NCBI GenBank assembly: GCA_021771715.1
Contig: JAETOO010000009.1
Location: 1-64,000 of the forward strand
Source of the DNA: Oscillospiraceae bacterium
Lineage (GTDB): Bacteria > Bacillota > Clostridia > Lachnospirales > Lachnospiraceae
Direction of reading: 5' to 3'
Length of the DNA stretch: 64,000 nucleotides
Shown here: positions 49,584 to 61,872 of the stretch, piece after piece
How positions within the stretch are numbered: position 1 is the first letter of the stretch
Layout of the letters: every line of letters starts with the position of its first letter
Notes under the pieces: model-generated
Databases searched by the model: none
What the model was told of the DNA's origin: nothing
Seen by the model: only the letters and a program-made list of their open reading frames with translations
Made by a program: the position numbers and the translations under genes

Positions 49584-50408
49584 ATGAGTGTACAGTTGCT
49601 GGATAAGACCAGGAAAATAAATCAGCTCCTACATAACAACAACACGAGCAAGGTCGTGTTTAATGACATCTGTGACGTGCTTACGGGGATTCTGAATTCC
49701 AATATTCTGGTGATCAGCCGGAAAGGGAAGGTATTGGGCGTCGGTTTGTGCGACGGAGTGGAGGAGATCGGCGAGCTGATTGTGGACAAGGTAGGCGGAT
49801 TCATTGATCCGCTCTTGAATGAGCGTTTTCTCGGTGTGCTCTCGACGAAGGAAAATGTCAATCTTGAGACACTTGGCTTTGAGGGAGAGGACATCCGCAA
49901 ATATCAGGCGATCATCAATCCGATCGACATCGCGGGCGAGCGCCTTGGCACGGTGTTCATGTACAAGTGCGGCGGCCAGTATGAGATCGACGATATCATC
50001 CTGAGTGAGTACGGCACGACGGTGGTCGGGCTGGAGATGATGCGCTCCGTAAATGAGGAGAACGCGGAGGAGAACCGCAAGGTCCAGATCGTCAAATCCG
50101 CGATCAGCACGCTGTCATTTTCCGAGATGGAGGCGATCATCCATATCTTCGACGAGCTGGACGGCACGGAGGGGATTCTCGTGGCGAGCAAGATTGCGGA
50201 CCGCGTCGGCATTACGCGCTCTGTGATTGTCAATGCGCTGCGGAAGTTTGAGAGTGCAGGGGTGATCGAGTCGCGCTCCTCCGGCATGAAGGGGACCTAC
50301 ATCAAGGTGCTCAACGATGTCGTGTTTGACGAGCTCGAGGAGATCAAAAAGAGCAAGAATCTCGACAACGGCTACGCAAGGCCGGCCCGGAAGGAGACAT
50401 CCATATAG
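49584..50408 (+). CDS. codY: GTP-sensing transcriptional regulator CodY
   Basis: CodY represses nutrient-scavenging and amino-acid synthesis genes when GTP and branched-chain amino acids are plentiful. The 274-residue protein has the N-terminal GAF effector domain (LLDKTRKINQLLHNNN...; the segment to about residue 150) and a C-terminal winged helix with ASKIADRVGITRSVIVNALR. GAGGAGG precedes the ATG at 49584. Likely targets in this window include leuB-ilvD, and guaB governs the GTP pool it senses; both links are inferred. Confidence 0.96.
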   Translation: MSVQLLDKTRKINQLLHNNNTSKVVFNDICDVLTGILNSNILVISRKGKVLGVGLCDGVEEIGELIVDKVGGFIDPLLNERFLGVLSTKENVNLETLGFEGEDIRKYQAIINPIDIAGERLGTVFMYKCGGQYEIDDIILSEYGTTVVGLEMMRSVNEENAEENRKVQIVKSAISTLSFSEMEAIIHIFDELDGTEGILVASKIADRVGITRSVIVNALRKFESAGVIESRSSGMKGTYIKVLNDVVFDELEEIKKSKNLDNGYARPARKETSI

Positions 50409-50484
50409 CGAGGCATCTGCATAAAGAGACATCCGCATCATGGACAGGCAGGAGACCTGTCAGAGAGGCGGGTGGAAAAAGGAG

Positions 50485-50512
50485 GGCGTCTGCAGTTGGC
50501 AGGCGTCTTTTT
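50485..50512 (+). terminator. Intrinsic terminator after codY
   Basis: GGCGTCTGC (50485-50493) pairs with GCAGGCGTC (50499-50507), with two G-U pairs, followed by TTTTTG. From here to 50685 the spacer is AT-rich with no gene seen. Confidence 0.7.
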
Positions 50513-50685
50513 GTGTCATGGAAAGCTGCATCTCCTACGACATAAAAATGCTCCGCGCGGGTGCACACCTACGTGAAGATGTAATATGCCTCCCGGAAAA
50601 AATGAATAAGTAAGTATAAACGAGTATTTAAGAGTAAAACAGAGAATAAAGACGTATTACTCCTGTTTTCTGCGAAATGATGAAT

Positions 50686-51095
<410 letters not shown>

Positions 51096-51116
51096 GAACT
51101 ATCACAACAAGATTGA

Positions 51117-52760
<1,644 letters not shown>

Positions 52761-52775
52761 TCTAAAATCTTTATA

Positions 52776-52815
52776 AAATGAGGGCAAACGGATGGACGTT
52801 TGCCCTCATTTGTGT
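52776..52815 (+). terminator. Intrinsic terminator after groEL
   Basis: A perfect 15-bp stem (52776-52790 with 52797-52811; core GAGGGCAAACG/CGTTTGCCCTC) with a 6-nt loop, followed by GTGTT. Confidence 0.85.
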
Positions 52816-52860
52816 TACACTGGTAGGAGCGTAAATAGGAACGGAGGATAAGGACGGCAA

Positions 52861-53553
52861 ATGGACGAACGATCAATTCGGGACATCATACGGGAGGAGT
52901 GGAAGAAACTTTCCGCCCTGACGTGGAGAGAGCGGATCGGCTATATATGGGATTACTACAAGCCGCTGATGGTGGCGATTCTCTGCGTGATCGCTGTGAT
53001 CTCTATTGGGGTCAGCGTCTACCACAACAAGCAGATAAACCATCTCCTGAATGTCTACATGGTGAACTGTGCGTATGATGCGATGGATCCGGAGGCTGTG
53101 GCTGCGGATTTCGGCGAGTATATTGGCGGGCTCGGAGTGCACGATGAGATTACGATTGACACGAGTATCGCGCTGGATGACGAGAATGTCAGCGAGTATT
53201 CGATGGCTGCGCAGATGAAGGTGTCCGCGCTGACCGCGGCGGGCGACATGGATGTGGTGCTGCTCGACCGCAAATATTTTGAGCGGTACCGGGATGCCTG
53301 CGGGCTGCTGGATCTCTCGGAGGCGCTCTCCGAGGAGCAGCTTGCGCAGTGGGCTGACCGAATCGAGTACGGCAAGGACGAGGAGACCGGCGAAGAGATC
53401 CCGGTCGGACTCAATGTAAAGGATGCGCCGCTCATCCAGGAGACGAACCTTTACTATGGCGAGGAGGTCTACGCGGTGCTCATGGCGAGCGCGAAGAACG
53501 TGGAGATGGGAGGCACCTTCCTCACCTACCTGATGGAGGGCGGCGGAGTCTGA
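52861..53553 (+). CDS. Membrane-anchored hypothetical protein
   Basis: A 230-residue protein with one transmembrane helix near residues 36-54 (LMVAILCVIAVISIGVSVYH) and an extracytoplasmic part to the end. The sequence after the helix (DMDVVLLDRKYFERYRDACG, LLDLSEALSEEQLAQWADRI) resembles the C-lobe of solute-binding proteins but no family is assigned. N-terminal 25 residues are charged and lie in the cytoplasm. Ribosome site GGAGGATAAGGAC upstream. Confidence 0.8.
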   Translation: MDERSIRDIIREEWKKLSALTWRERIGYIWDYYKPLMVAILCVIAVISIGVSVYHNKQINHLLNVYMVNCAYDAMDPEAVAADFGEYIGGLGVHDEITIDTSIALDDENVSEYSMAAQMKVSALTAAGDMDVVLLDRKYFERYRDACGLLDLSEALSEEQLAQWADRIEYGKDEETGEEIPVGLNVKDAPLIQETNLYYGEEVYAVLMASAKNVEMGGTFLTYLMEGGGV

Positions 53554-53637
53554 GCTGCGGCGGCATACAGTGTCCCGGGACATTGCCCGGAGACGGGAAG
53601 AAAGAAAAAGAGAAACGGATATTTGGAGGAAAGAAAA

Positions 53638-54138
53638 ATGGGTGATACGTACAAGGAAATTTTGATCAAGAGGGAGACGCCTGCGGGCAAAAAGGTGTTG
53701 AAGGGGCTGATGATCGCGCTGACGGCGATCTGCATCTTCTTCGGGATTGTGATCTGGCCGTTCCTGATCGCGGGAGTCGCGCTGCTCGTCGCGTGCTACT
53801 TCTTCGTGCCGAAGTTTGACGTGGAGTTTGAGTACCTGTACGTCAACGGGGAGCTCGACATCGATGCGATCTACTCGAAGCAGAGACGGAAAAAGATGGG
53901 CAGCTACGACGTCTCCGAGCTTGAGATCCTCGCCCCGGCGAACTCGCATGCGCTCGATTCCTTCCGGAACCAGAAGGGACTCAAGGTGAAGGATTTCACG
54001 TCGCTGGATCCGCACGCGAAGAGCTACATCCTGATTGTGAACAAGGAGAAGGGCCGGGAGATGATCAAGGTCGAGCTGGAGGACTCGATCCTGACCGATC
54101 TGCGCAGGCTTGCCCCGAGAAAAGTAAATCTGTACTGA
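53638..54138 (+). CDS. DUF6106-like membrane protein
   Basis: A 166-residue protein with an N-terminal hairpin of two hydrophobic helices (LKGLMIALTAICIFFGIVIW and PFLIAGVALLVACYFFV). A soluble domain with FEYLYVNGELDIDAIYSKQR, KKMGSYDVSELEILAPANSH and a basic C-terminus follows. The pattern matches a small conserved Clostridia family of unknown function. GGAGGAAAG precedes the ATG. Confidence 0.82.
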   Translation: MGDTYKEILIKRETPAGKKVLKGLMIALTAICIFFGIVIWPFLIAGVALLVACYFFVPKFDVEFEYLYVNGELDIDAIYSKQRRKKMGSYDVSELEILAPANSHALDSFRNQKGLKVKDFTSLDPHAKSYILIVNKEKGREMIKVELEDSILTDLRRLAPRKVNLY

Positions 54139-54145
54139 GAAGACC

Positions 54146-54180
54146 GGAGGGTGCCGCTGACTGTGGCATCCTCCCTTTAT
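54146..54180 (+). terminator. Intrinsic terminator before guaB
   Basis: GGAGGGTGCC (54146-54155) pairs with GGCATCCTCC (54165-54174) and is followed by CTTTATA. Confidence 0.65.
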
Positions 54181-54203
54181 ATAAAATTTTTCTAAAAACG
54201 GTG

Positions 54204-55806
<1,603 letters not shown>

Positions 55807-55827
55807 GGTTACGATGAAAAAAGAAAA

Positions 55828-55882
55828 AGAACTGATGAAATGACAGCCGAAGGGCGGGAACTCCATCGGTTCTTTTTTTCTG
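55828..55882 (+). terminator. Intrinsic terminator after guaB
   Basis: AGAACTGATG pairs with CATCGGTTCT (one G-U) and is followed by TTTTTTT. The spacer beyond holds a TATACT at 55934-55939 with no good -35. Confidence 0.7.
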
Positions 55883-56092
55883 AATTTTGCAATTTACAGA
55901 AAAAGAGGGATGCAAGATGCAGAAAAATGTTGTATACTAAAAAGGATGCGGTAAAAGGCAGGGGACGGTTTGAGGCTGGCTGTGTCAGGGGACAGACCTG
56001 GGTAGACGTTTCAGACGGGGATCCTGGAGAAAGGGAACGAAGGTGCGGGCGCGGCAGGAGAGGCCGGCCGGGTGCAGGACTTTGAGTTGCGT

Positions 56093-56851
56093 ATGAAGAA
56101 CGGAAAGAATAGCAGAAGAAATCACAGACAAAAAAAGACGGGCAGAGGGAGAATCCGCTTTCGGAGGGTTCTGATATGGACGGCGGCGATCGTGCTGACG
56201 GCTGTCGCGGTGTATCTCCTCCTCTCGCTGATCCCGGAGGACGACATCGATGTCGACTCTCTGCTGCAGGAGAGCTCGACGATCCGGTTTGAGACAGAGC
56301 CGGAAACGGAGCCGGTGACGGAGAATCCGGTGCCCAGGCCGGACATCGACGAGCAGCTGCTCACGGTCAACGAGTGGTCGCGGCCGGGGGATAAGGTCGA
56401 CTCGATCGACTACGTGGTGATTCACTATCTGGGCAACCCGAAGACGACGGCGCAGCAGAATCATGACTATTTTGAGAGCCTGAAGGATCTGCAGGACACG
56501 TATATGAGCGCGAACTTCATCGTCGGGCTCGAGGGAGAGATAATCGAGTGTGTGCCGCCCGGAGAGATTGCGTACGCGTCGAACGATAAAAATCATGTCT
56601 CGCTCTCAATCGAGAACTGCCATCTGGACGACAGCGGGCGGTTTACGGAGAGCACGTATGAGACACTGGTGCATCTGACGGCCTGGGTGGTCTGCGAATA
56701 CCAGCTGGACCGGGAGCATATCATCCGGCACTACGACGTGACCGGCAAGGAGTGCCCGCTGTACTTTGTGGAGCACGAGGACAAGTGGGAGGAGTTCCGC
56801 GACGAAGTGATGAATTACATAGAGGAGTGCAAAGAGGCTGCGAAATCATGA
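56093..56851 (+). CDS. Membrane-anchored N-acetylmuramoyl-L-alanine amidase
   Basis: A zinc amidase_2 (PGRP-like) domain that cleaves the MurNAc-Ala bond. From ATG 56093 the protein has 252 residues: basic N-terminus, one transmembrane helix (VLIWTAAIVLTAVAVYLLLS), a Glu/Thr-rich linker, then the enzyme. Zinc ligands are expected in YVVIHYLGN, the histidine of IIRHYDVTGKECP and its cysteine position; SANFIVGLEGEIIECVPPGE is the substrate groove. A GTG at 56072 is an alternative start. Overlaps the next gene by 4 bp. Confidence 0.88.
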   Translation: MKNGKNSRRNHRQKKTGRGRIRFRRVLIWTAAIVLTAVAVYLLLSLIPEDDIDVDSLLQESSTIRFETEPETEPVTENPVPRPDIDEQLLTVNEWSRPGDKVDSIDYVVIHYLGNPKTTAQQNHDYFESLKDLQDTYMSANFIVGLEGEIIECVPPGEIAYASNDKNHVSLSIENCHLDDSGRFTESTYETLVHLTAWVVCEYQLDREHIIRHYDVTGKECPLYFVEHEDKWEEFRDEVMNYIEECKEAAKS

Positions 56852-58344
56852 TCAGAACATATTATGAGGCAATCTGTGCGGGAGAGGAGATCCGGGCGAA
56901 CCTGATCTCCCTGAAGGAAGCGCTGAAGGAAGAGGAAAACGTGAGGAGCTTTGCGTATCTGCTGGGCGGTGATTTTTCCGTGCTTTGTGCGCTGCTCTCC
57001 CACGAGGACCCGAAGGTGCGCAGGAATGCGGCGCTGCTGCTTGGGAAAATGGAATCGGAAGATCTGCTTCCGGTTCTTTTTGATGCGTACGAGCGGGAGC
57101 AGACAAGGTTTATTAAGGCGGACTACCTGAAGGCGATCAGCCAGATGGACTATGAGCCGCTGCTTGGCCGGCTGTCAGAGCGGCTGGAGGAGCTGCGCGG
57201 CATGGACGCAGCGCCGGAGGAGCAAAAACACGTCGCCGAGGAGCTTCGCGTGCTGCAGTCGATGGTGCTGCGGTACCGGGAGCTGCCGAGACATACATGG
57301 TGTGCGTACCATCAAAAAGAGGATGTGGTACTGCTCACAAACCGCGAGCAGCGCGAGGTGACGGCGCGCAGGCTGCCGGCAGGTCACACGACGATGCTCA
57401 AGGGCGGACTCCGCGTGAGCGGCGTGGAGCTGGGGGTGATTCTGCCGATCCGCACCTGGACGGAGCTGCTGTTTCCGGTCGATGCGGGCGTGCTGCCGGC
57501 GGAGGATCCCGCCGAGGCGGGGCGCAGGCTGGGGCAGGACGGCGAGGAGAGCGTCACGGCGAAGATGCGCCGCATGCACGACGGCCAGGCGCCGTACCGC
57601 TTCCGGATCGAGCTGAAGAGCGAGCTGGAGCCGGCGAAAAAAGGAGCGTATATCCGGAAGATCTCGGACGCGCTCGAGCGGGCCTCGAACGGCGTGTGGA
57701 TCAATTCGACCACGGACTACGAGGCGGAGATCCGGCTGCTGTGGCGCAAGGACGGCACACTTCTGCCGATGCTGAAGCTCGGCACGATCGAGGACCGGAG
57801 GTTTGCGTACCGCAGGGAGTATGTGGCCGCGTCGATCACGCCGGTCAATGCGGCGCTGACGGCGGAGCTGGCGCGCCCGTACCTGAAGGAGGATGCGCAG
57901 ATTCTCGACCCGTTCTGCGGGGTCGGCACGATGCTGGTCGAGCGCACGAGGGCGGTTCCGGCGAAGGTGCTGTACGGGCTCGACATTTTCGGGGAGGCCG
58001 TCGAGAAGGCGCGCAGGAACGCCGGGCTCGCCGGCTGCACGGTCAACTACATTCACAGGGATTTTTTCACCTTTGAGCACGAGTACCTGTTTGACGAGAT
58101 CATAACCGATCTGCCGCAGGTGACGCGGGCGAAACCGAAGCAGGAGATCCACGCGCTGTATCTGCGCTTCTTTGAGAAGGCGGCGCTTCATCTGAAGGAG
58201 GGCGCGATCCTCGTGCTCTACGTGACGGAGCCACAGTTTGTCGCTGAGGCGGTGCGCAGGAATCCGCACTATAAAATAGAAGAAACACATCTGTTAAATG
58301 AAAAAAACAGGACGACGGTGTACATTGTGCGCTATCGGGGATGA
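56848..58344 (+). CDS. HEAT-repeat protein fused to a TRM11/UPF0020-like RNA methyltransferase
   Basis: A 498-residue protein starting in an ATGA overlap with the amidase. Residues about 1-130 are HEAT-like helices (LLSHEDPKVRRNAALLLGKM). Residues about 150-320 resemble a THUMP-type region, and the C-terminus is a class I methyltransferase with DPFCGVGTMLVE and motif IV DEIITDLPQ in place of NPPY. This pattern is closest to guanosine N2 tRNA methylases of the Trm11/Trm14 group. The target RNA cannot be told from sequence. Confidence 0.85.
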   Translation: MIRTYYEAICAGEEIRANLISLKEALKEEENVRSFAYLLGGDFSVLCALLSHEDPKVRRNAALLLGKMESEDLLPVLFDAYEREQTRFIKADYLKAISQMDYEPLLGRLSERLEELRGMDAAPEEQKHVAEELRVLQSMVLRYRELPRHTWCAYHQKEDVVLLTNREQREVTARRLPAGHTTMLKGGLRVSGVELGVILPIRTWTELLFPVDAGVLPAEDPAEAGRRLGQDGEESVTAKMRRMHDGQAPYRFRIELKSELEPAKKGAYIRKISDALERASNGVWINSTTDYEAEIRLLWRKDGTLLPMLKLGTIEDRRFAYRREYVAASITPVNAALTAELARPYLKEDAQILDPFCGVGTMLVERTRAVPAKVLYGLDIFGEAVEKARRNAGLAGCTVNYIHRDFFTFEHEYLFDEIITDLPQVTRAKPKQEIHALYLRFFEKAALHLKEGAILVLYVTEPQFVAEAVRRNPHYKIEETHLLNEKNRTTVYIVRYRG

Positions 58345-58362
58345 AGATACGTGTGAGGGCTT

Positions 58363-59757
58363 ATGAGGAAGGAAAAGTATATCGGAGACAGAAAATTTTA
58401 TGCGATGGTGCTGGCGATCGCCGTACCCATCATGATCCAGAACGGGATCACGAATTTTGTTGCCATGCTCGACAATATCATGATCGGGCGTGTTGGCACG
58501 GAGCAGATGTCCGGGGTTGCGGTCGTCAACCAGCTGATGTTCGTGGTGAATGTCAGCATGTTCGGCATGCTCTCAGGCGCGGGGATTTTCGGCGCGCAGT
58601 ATTATGGAAGCAAAAATATCGAGGGGTTTCGGAGCACGTTCCGGTTCAAGATTTTGTCCTGCGCGCTGCTGACCCTGGTGAGCATCGCGGTGCTTGTGGG
58701 AAACGGGGAAGCGCTGATTTCCCTGTACCTGCACGACAACAGCGGCAGCGGCATGGATGCGGTGACGCTGGAGTACGGGATGCGCTATCTGCGCATCATG
58801 CTGATCGGCCTGGTGCCGTACACCTTCGCGCAGATCTATGCGAGCACGCTGCGCGAGATGGGCGAGACGATGGCGCCGATGCGTGCCGGGGTGGCGGCCG
58901 TGGTCACGAATACCGTGCTGAACTACATCCTGATTTTCGGAAAATTCGGCGCGCCGCGGCTGGGCGTTGAGGGCGCGGCGATCGCGACCGTGGTGTCCCG
59001 CTTTGTGGAGGCAGGAGCCATCATCATCTGGACGCACCGGAGAGCGGAGCAGTTTTCGTTTATCCGCGGGATCTACCGCACACTGCGCGTGCCGTGGGCG
59101 CTCGCGCGGCGGATTCTGGTCAAGGGCTCGCCGCTCATGGCCAATGAGATCCTCTGGGCGATCGGCATGGCGATGCTCTCCCAGTGCTATTCCATGTACG
59201 GGCTCGAGGTCGTCGCGGCGCAGAACATCTCCTCGACGATCTCGAATGTCTGCAACGTGATCTGGCTGGCGATGGGGAACGCGATCGCGATCATCATCGG
59301 GCAGCTTCTCGGCGCGGGGAAGATGGAGGAGGCGAAGGACACGGACCGCAAGCTCATTGTCTTCTCGGTGTCCAGCTGTTTTGTCATCGGCGCGGTGCTG
59401 ATCGGACTCGCGTTTGTCTTTCCGAGAATCTACAACACGAGCGACGCGGTGCGCAGTCTGGCCACAAGGCTCATCATCGTCGCTGCATGTATGATGCCGT
59501 TCCAGGCCTTTCTGCACGCGGCGTACTTCACGATCCGCTCGGGCGGCAAGACGGTGATTACGTTTTTCTTTGACGGCGGCTTCGTCTGGATGTGCACGCT
59601 GCCGGTCGCGTACCTGCTGAGCCGTCACTCGAGCCTCACGATTCTGCCGACCTTCATCCTGTGCCAGTCTCTGGATCTGATCAAATGTGTGATCGGGTTC
59701 ATCCTGGTGAAAAAGGGCGTCTGGATCCAGAACCTGGTCGCGGAGCAGGAGAGCTGA
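58363..59757 (+). CDS. MATE family efflux transporter
   Basis: A 464-residue protein with twelve hydrophobic segments in two repeated halves (AIAVPIMIQNGITNFVAMLD and ILVKGSPLMANEILWAIGMA open the halves), typical of Na+/H+-drug antiporters of the DinF/MATE group. Substrate unknown. Starts 18 bp after the methyltransferase gene; a strong terminator follows. Confidence 0.93.
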   Translation: MRKEKYIGDRKFYAMVLAIAVPIMIQNGITNFVAMLDNIMIGRVGTEQMSGVAVVNQLMFVVNVSMFGMLSGAGIFGAQYYGSKNIEGFRSTFRFKILSCALLTLVSIAVLVGNGEALISLYLHDNSGSGMDAVTLEYGMRYLRIMLIGLVPYTFAQIYASTLREMGETMAPMRAGVAAVVTNTVLNYILIFGKFGAPRLGVEGAAIATVVSRFVEAGAIIIWTHRRAEQFSFIRGIYRTLRVPWALARRILVKGSPLMANEILWAIGMAMLSQCYSMYGLEVVAAQNISSTISNVCNVIWLAMGNAIAIIIGQLLGAGKMEEAKDTDRKLIVFSVSSCFVIGAVLIGLAFVFPRIYNTSDAVRSLATRLIIVAACMMPFQAFLHAAYFTIRSGGKTVITFFFDGGFVWMCTLPVAYLLSRHSSLTILPTFILCQSLDLIKCVIGFILVKKGVWIQNLVAEQES

Positions 59758-59783
59758 ATACGATTTTGGTAGAATAAATAGAA

Positions 59784-59821
59784 ACTGCACAAAATTTCCA
59801 ATATTTTTGTGCAGTTTTTTT
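59784..59821 (+). terminator. Intrinsic terminator after the MATE gene
   Basis: ACTGCACAAAA pairs with TTTTGTGCAGT and is followed by TTTTTT. The AT-rich spacer to 60048 shows no gene and no convincing promoter. Confidence 0.85.
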
Positions 59822-60048
59822 GTGGGAAATATGTTACAATTTTGTTAAGATATATTAAAAATTTAATGCAACGATATTACAAACAAATTTCTGCGGCAGT
59901 TCTGCGGTTGGTACTGAGCGAATCATTTCGTTTTTCGGCTTGGTCGCTGTAGAATGAGTACGGTTGGCACAAGGCACCGCAACATACCCACGCGGGTATG
60001 GCGGTTTGGATCGTTGCCTACGGAAATCAAGGTCGAGAGTGGGAAAAG

Positions 60049-60888
60049 ATGAGCATATTTAAGAGAGTGGATCACAGACAGAAGGAGCGGAGGGCGCACG
60101 GGATGGATGCGGGAATCCCGGGGTATGTGCTGGACTATGCGCGCAGCCTGGAGCTTCCGGATCCCTCCGGGCAGCTGGAGCTTTGGCTGCAGGATGGGGA
60201 GAGCGCCGAGCGCAGGAGGCGGTTCCGGTTTGCAGCGCGTGCGCCGTACTATCTGCTGGCGTGTGCGGCGGAGGATGAGGCGGTCTGCCTGAATGCGGGC
60301 TACGTGCTGGAGCGCGCGGCGATGTTTCTGGGCGCGCACGGCGTGGCGGCGAAGGTGCTGCTGCGGGTGCCGGAGGGGCTGGAGGAGCTTCCGGACGGGA
60401 GACGGGCGGTCGCGGCGCTGGCCTTCGGGATGGAAGCTTACGGCGGCGGTCTGCCGGGGCGCGGCGCACAGCAGGTGGAGCATCCGTTCATCTGCCGGGA
60501 GGCCGGTGAGGCGTGGACGCGCGAGGTGCTCGCGTATGGCGGGACGGTGCTCGCGCCGGAGCAGCAGACCGGAGTGCGCCTGGTCCGCGGAGAGTCGGCG
60601 ATCCACATTGCGGCGGGACGGTTTTTCGGAAGAAATGCGGAGGTCTCCCGCTTTCACGGCGGCATGGCGCTGGCAGCTGTGATGGGCGCGGCGGAGGAGC
60701 TGTGGATCGATCTGTGCATGGTGCGCCTTTCCGCAGAGCTGCAGGAGAACGCGGCCGGGCCGGATTACCTCATCAGTGTCTGCCGGAGAGAGGACCGCAG
60801 GCTGCTGGAGCAGGGCAGCCAAAAGAGCGCGGCAGTCGCCCGCAAGGAGACGCCGCAGCCGCTCGGAGGGCAGTGGAAGTACGCGTGA
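60049..60888 (+). CDS. Nitroreductase-like protein (TM1586-type fold)
   Basis: A 279-residue protein with the order seen in putative TM1586-type nitroreductases: RRFRFAARAPYYLLACAAED, then CLNAGYVLERAAMFLGAHG, and a second half containing FGRNAEVSRFHGGMALAAVM. It probably binds FMN as a two-domain monomer. No substrate is known. The start at 60049 follows GGGAAAAG. Its last codons are repeated downstream. Family assignment is by pattern only. Confidence 0.7.
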   Translation: MSIFKRVDHRQKERRAHGMDAGIPGYVLDYARSLELPDPSGQLELWLQDGESAERRRRFRFAARAPYYLLACAAEDEAVCLNAGYVLERAAMFLGAHGVAAKVLLRVPEGLEELPDGRRAVAALAFGMEAYGGGLPGRGAQQVEHPFICREAGEAWTREVLAYGGTVLAPEQQTGVRLVRGESAIHIAAGRFFGRNAEVSRFHGGMALAAVMGAAEELWIDLCMVRLSAELQENAAGPDYLISVCRREDRRLLEQGSQKSAAVARKETPQPLGGQWKYA

Positions 60889-61035
60889 CGGCTGCGGATA
60901 GCAGTGGGAATATATGCGTGACGGCTACGGACAGCAGTGAGAATGATGCGGATGGTTGTAGCCGGCAGTAGAAATATATGTGACAGCTGCGGTCAGCGAT
61001 GAGGGTATGCGCGACGGTGGTAAAAAGAATATGTG
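60883..61035 (+). repeat. About 33-bp tandem repeat starting at the nitroreductase-like stop codon
   Basis: Units start with GCGTGACGGCTGCGGATAGC at 60883 and recur in decaying form at 60916, 60948, 60980 and 61009. The first contains the gene's last codon and stop. Confidence 0.75.
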
Positions 61036-61044
61036 AGAGCAGAG

Positions 61045-61139
61045 TGCTGCAAACTTGCTGGCAACTGGCATGATTGATGTGCGGATAGGCGCACGAAGAT
61101 CAGTGATGGCAGATCAACCGCAGGTTGCAGCATTTTTTT
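61045..61139 (+). terminator. Large hairpin with T-run after the gene-end repeat
   Basis: TGCTGCAA (61045-61052) pairs with TTGCAGCA (61125-61132), then TTTTTTT. An inner GTGC/GCAC hairpin is enclosed. It may end transcription of the nitroreductase-like gene. Confidence 0.6.
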
Positions 61140-61206
61140 CTGACAATGGCTGAAGAAATTGCGGGTGCAATATGCAAAGAAGGAGAAACTCGTCGGGCCT
61201 GCAGAA

Positions 61207-61242
61207 GTCAAATCCCCCGCAGCAAGCTACGGGGGATTTGAC
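61207..61242. repeat. 13-bp perfect hairpin near the tRNA genes
   Basis: GTCAAATCCCCCG (61207-61219) and CGGGGGATTTGAC (61230-61242). A CCATGC/GCATGG hairpin follows at 61263-61276. The role is unknown. Confidence 0.6.
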
Positions 61243-61303
61243 CCTCGCGGCAGTCGCCAAATATCCATGCAAGCATGGCTACTTGACTCGTTGCTCGCGG
61301 GAA

Positions 61304-61332
61304 TAAAAAACCTCAGAGCAAATTCTCTGAGG
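61304..61332 (-). terminator. Terminator of the tRNA-Gly cluster
   Basis: On the minus strand CCTCAGAG-loop-CTCTGAGG is followed by TTTTTTATT. Confidence 0.8.
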
Positions 61333-61342
61333 CATTAAAAAG

Positions 61343-61415
61343 AGCGACAGACGGGACTCGAACCCGCGACCTCCACCTTGGCAAGGTGGCGTACTACCAA
61401 CTGTACTACTATCGC
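61343..61415 (-). tRNA. tRNA-Gly(GCC), copy 1
   Basis: A 73-nt cloverleaf on the minus strand: acceptor GCGATAG/CTGTCGC (one U-G pair), anticodon loop TTGCCAA, T-arm GCGGGTTCGAGTCCCGT. CCA is not encoded. Confidence 0.95.
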
Positions 61416-61429
61416 ATATAAAACAGAAG

Positions 61430-61502
61430 AGCGACAGACGGGACTCGAACCCGCGACCTCCACCTTGGCAAGGTGGCGTACTACCAACTGTACTACTATC
61501 GC
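61430..61502 (-). tRNA. tRNA-Gly(GCC), copy 2
   Basis: Identical to the neighbouring copy, 14 bp away; anticodon GCC; no encoded CCA. Confidence 0.95.
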
Positions 61503-61517
61503 ATATAAAACTGGAAG

Positions 61518-61590
61518 AGCGACAGACGGGACTCGAACCCGCGACCTCCACCTTGGCAAGGTGGCGTACTACCAACTGTACTACTATCGC
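61518..61590 (-). tRNA. tRNA-Gly(GCC), copy 3
   Basis: Third identical copy and the first transcribed from the promoter at 61631-61659; 15-bp spacer to copy 2. Confidence 0.95.
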
Positions 61591-61630
61591 ATATCAATCT
61601 GAATGATCGGCTTCCCGCCGAGCAACTAAA

Positions 61631-61659
61631 ACTATACTATATCCGATACGAATTGTCAA
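61631..61659 (-). promoter_or_regulatory. Promoter of the tRNA-Gly cluster
   Basis: On the minus strand TTGACA (61659-61654), 17-bp spacer, TATAGT (61636-61631), about 40 bp before the first tRNA. Confidence 0.85.
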
Positions 61660-61708
61660 CACCTTTTTGAATTTTTTTCAGTTCAGCCATTATTTTATCA
61701 GGAAACAG

Positions 61709-61737
61709 TTGAAATGTGCGGGAAAATACATTATTAT
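61709..61737 (+). promoter_or_regulatory. Predicted promoter of leuB-ilvD
   Basis: TTGAAA (61709-61714), 17-bp spacer, TATTAT (61732-61737). The 135-nt leader shows no clear T-box or CodY box. Confidence 0.55.
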
Positions 61738-61872
61738 AGTGAGAAAGCCTTTGGCGGGTGCAACATTGCCGTCCGCCTGACGGAAACGATTGGCTGACAG
61801 AGAAATACAGATGGCTGCGGCGGAACGGATTGGTTCGGGAAAATGGCAGTCTGGTGGAAAGGAAGAGGAAGC

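Noticed and set aside
61738..61872. T-box leader ahead of leuB
   Set aside because: The leader is only about 135 nt and lacks a recognisable T-box sequence and antiterminator.
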